From: Rachycentron canadum
Taxonomy: Eukaryota > Chordata > Actinopteri > Carangiformes > Rachycentridae
DNA: 64,000 bases
Direction: 5' to 3'
Assembly (NCBI GenBank): GCA_038496675.1
Contig: CM076653.1
Coordinates: 25,415,779 to 25,479,778 of the forward strand
Made by a program: the position numbers and the translations under genes. This document shows positions 63,928-64,000 of this stretch, in pieces. Every line of letters begins with the position of its first letter. The stretch's first letter is position 1. The notes below the pieces were generated by a model, which saw only the letters and a program-made list of their open reading frames with translations, was not told the DNA's origin and did not search any database.

Positions 63928-64000
63928 GTAAGTTTTATTTCACCATTTCACACTTCATTCAGTAAAAAAGTATATTTGAAACATTAAATGAAAAACACAC

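Overview
This is vertebrate nuclear DNA, almost certainly from a ray-finned (teleost, probably percomorph) fish. Genes are split by short GT-AG introns, the background is AT-rich with many GATA/CA microsatellites, and there is a fish-type SINE. The proteins are recognisable vertebrate families: HSC70, chymotrypsin-like CTRL, LIN37, PROSER3, HSPB6, PEN-2 and KMT2B. I rebuilt each gene by hand from splice sites and checked that exon phases add up. No search or alignment was run, so orthology rests on recalled family sequences.

Layout. (1) 1-16.7 kb: four CD22/Siglec-like immunoglobulin receptors. Two near-identical tandem copies are on the + strand (the first is cut by the window edge). A two-domain copy without a membrane segment and a single-V-set receptor lie on the - strand. 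(2) 18.3-22.8 kb: a TBC-domain Rab-GAP (+). (3) 23.9-28.5 kb: hspa8/HSC70 (+) with a TATA box and a heat-shock-element-like site. (4) 29.4-31.4 kb: the digestive protease gene ctrl (+). (5) 32.0-33.5 kb: a chemerin/formyl-peptide-type chemoattractant GPCR (+). (6) 34.7-64 kb: lin37 (-), proser3 (+), hspb6 (-), psenen (-) and kmt2b (+, running off the right edge before its SET domain). This is the gene set of human 19q13.12, which also carries CD22 and MAG.

The genes are separate transcription units rather than an operon. lin37/proser3 and psenen/kmt2b are head-to-head pairs sharing short upstream regions. GPCR/lin37 and proser3/hspb6 converge. The Siglec-like proteins would sit on immune cells and signal through tail tyrosines, mostly of the YxN type. 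LIN37 belongs to the DREAM/MuvB repressor, KMT2B writes H3K4 methylation, and PEN-2 is a gamma-secretase subunit.

I did not find a clearly undescribed system. The points most worth following are the Siglec cluster (recent duplication, a nonsense codon just before a preserved donor, swapped tail motifs), a GC-AG intron in lin37, the apparent absence of U14 snoRNAs from the hspa8 introns, and the reshuffled 19q13.12 block.
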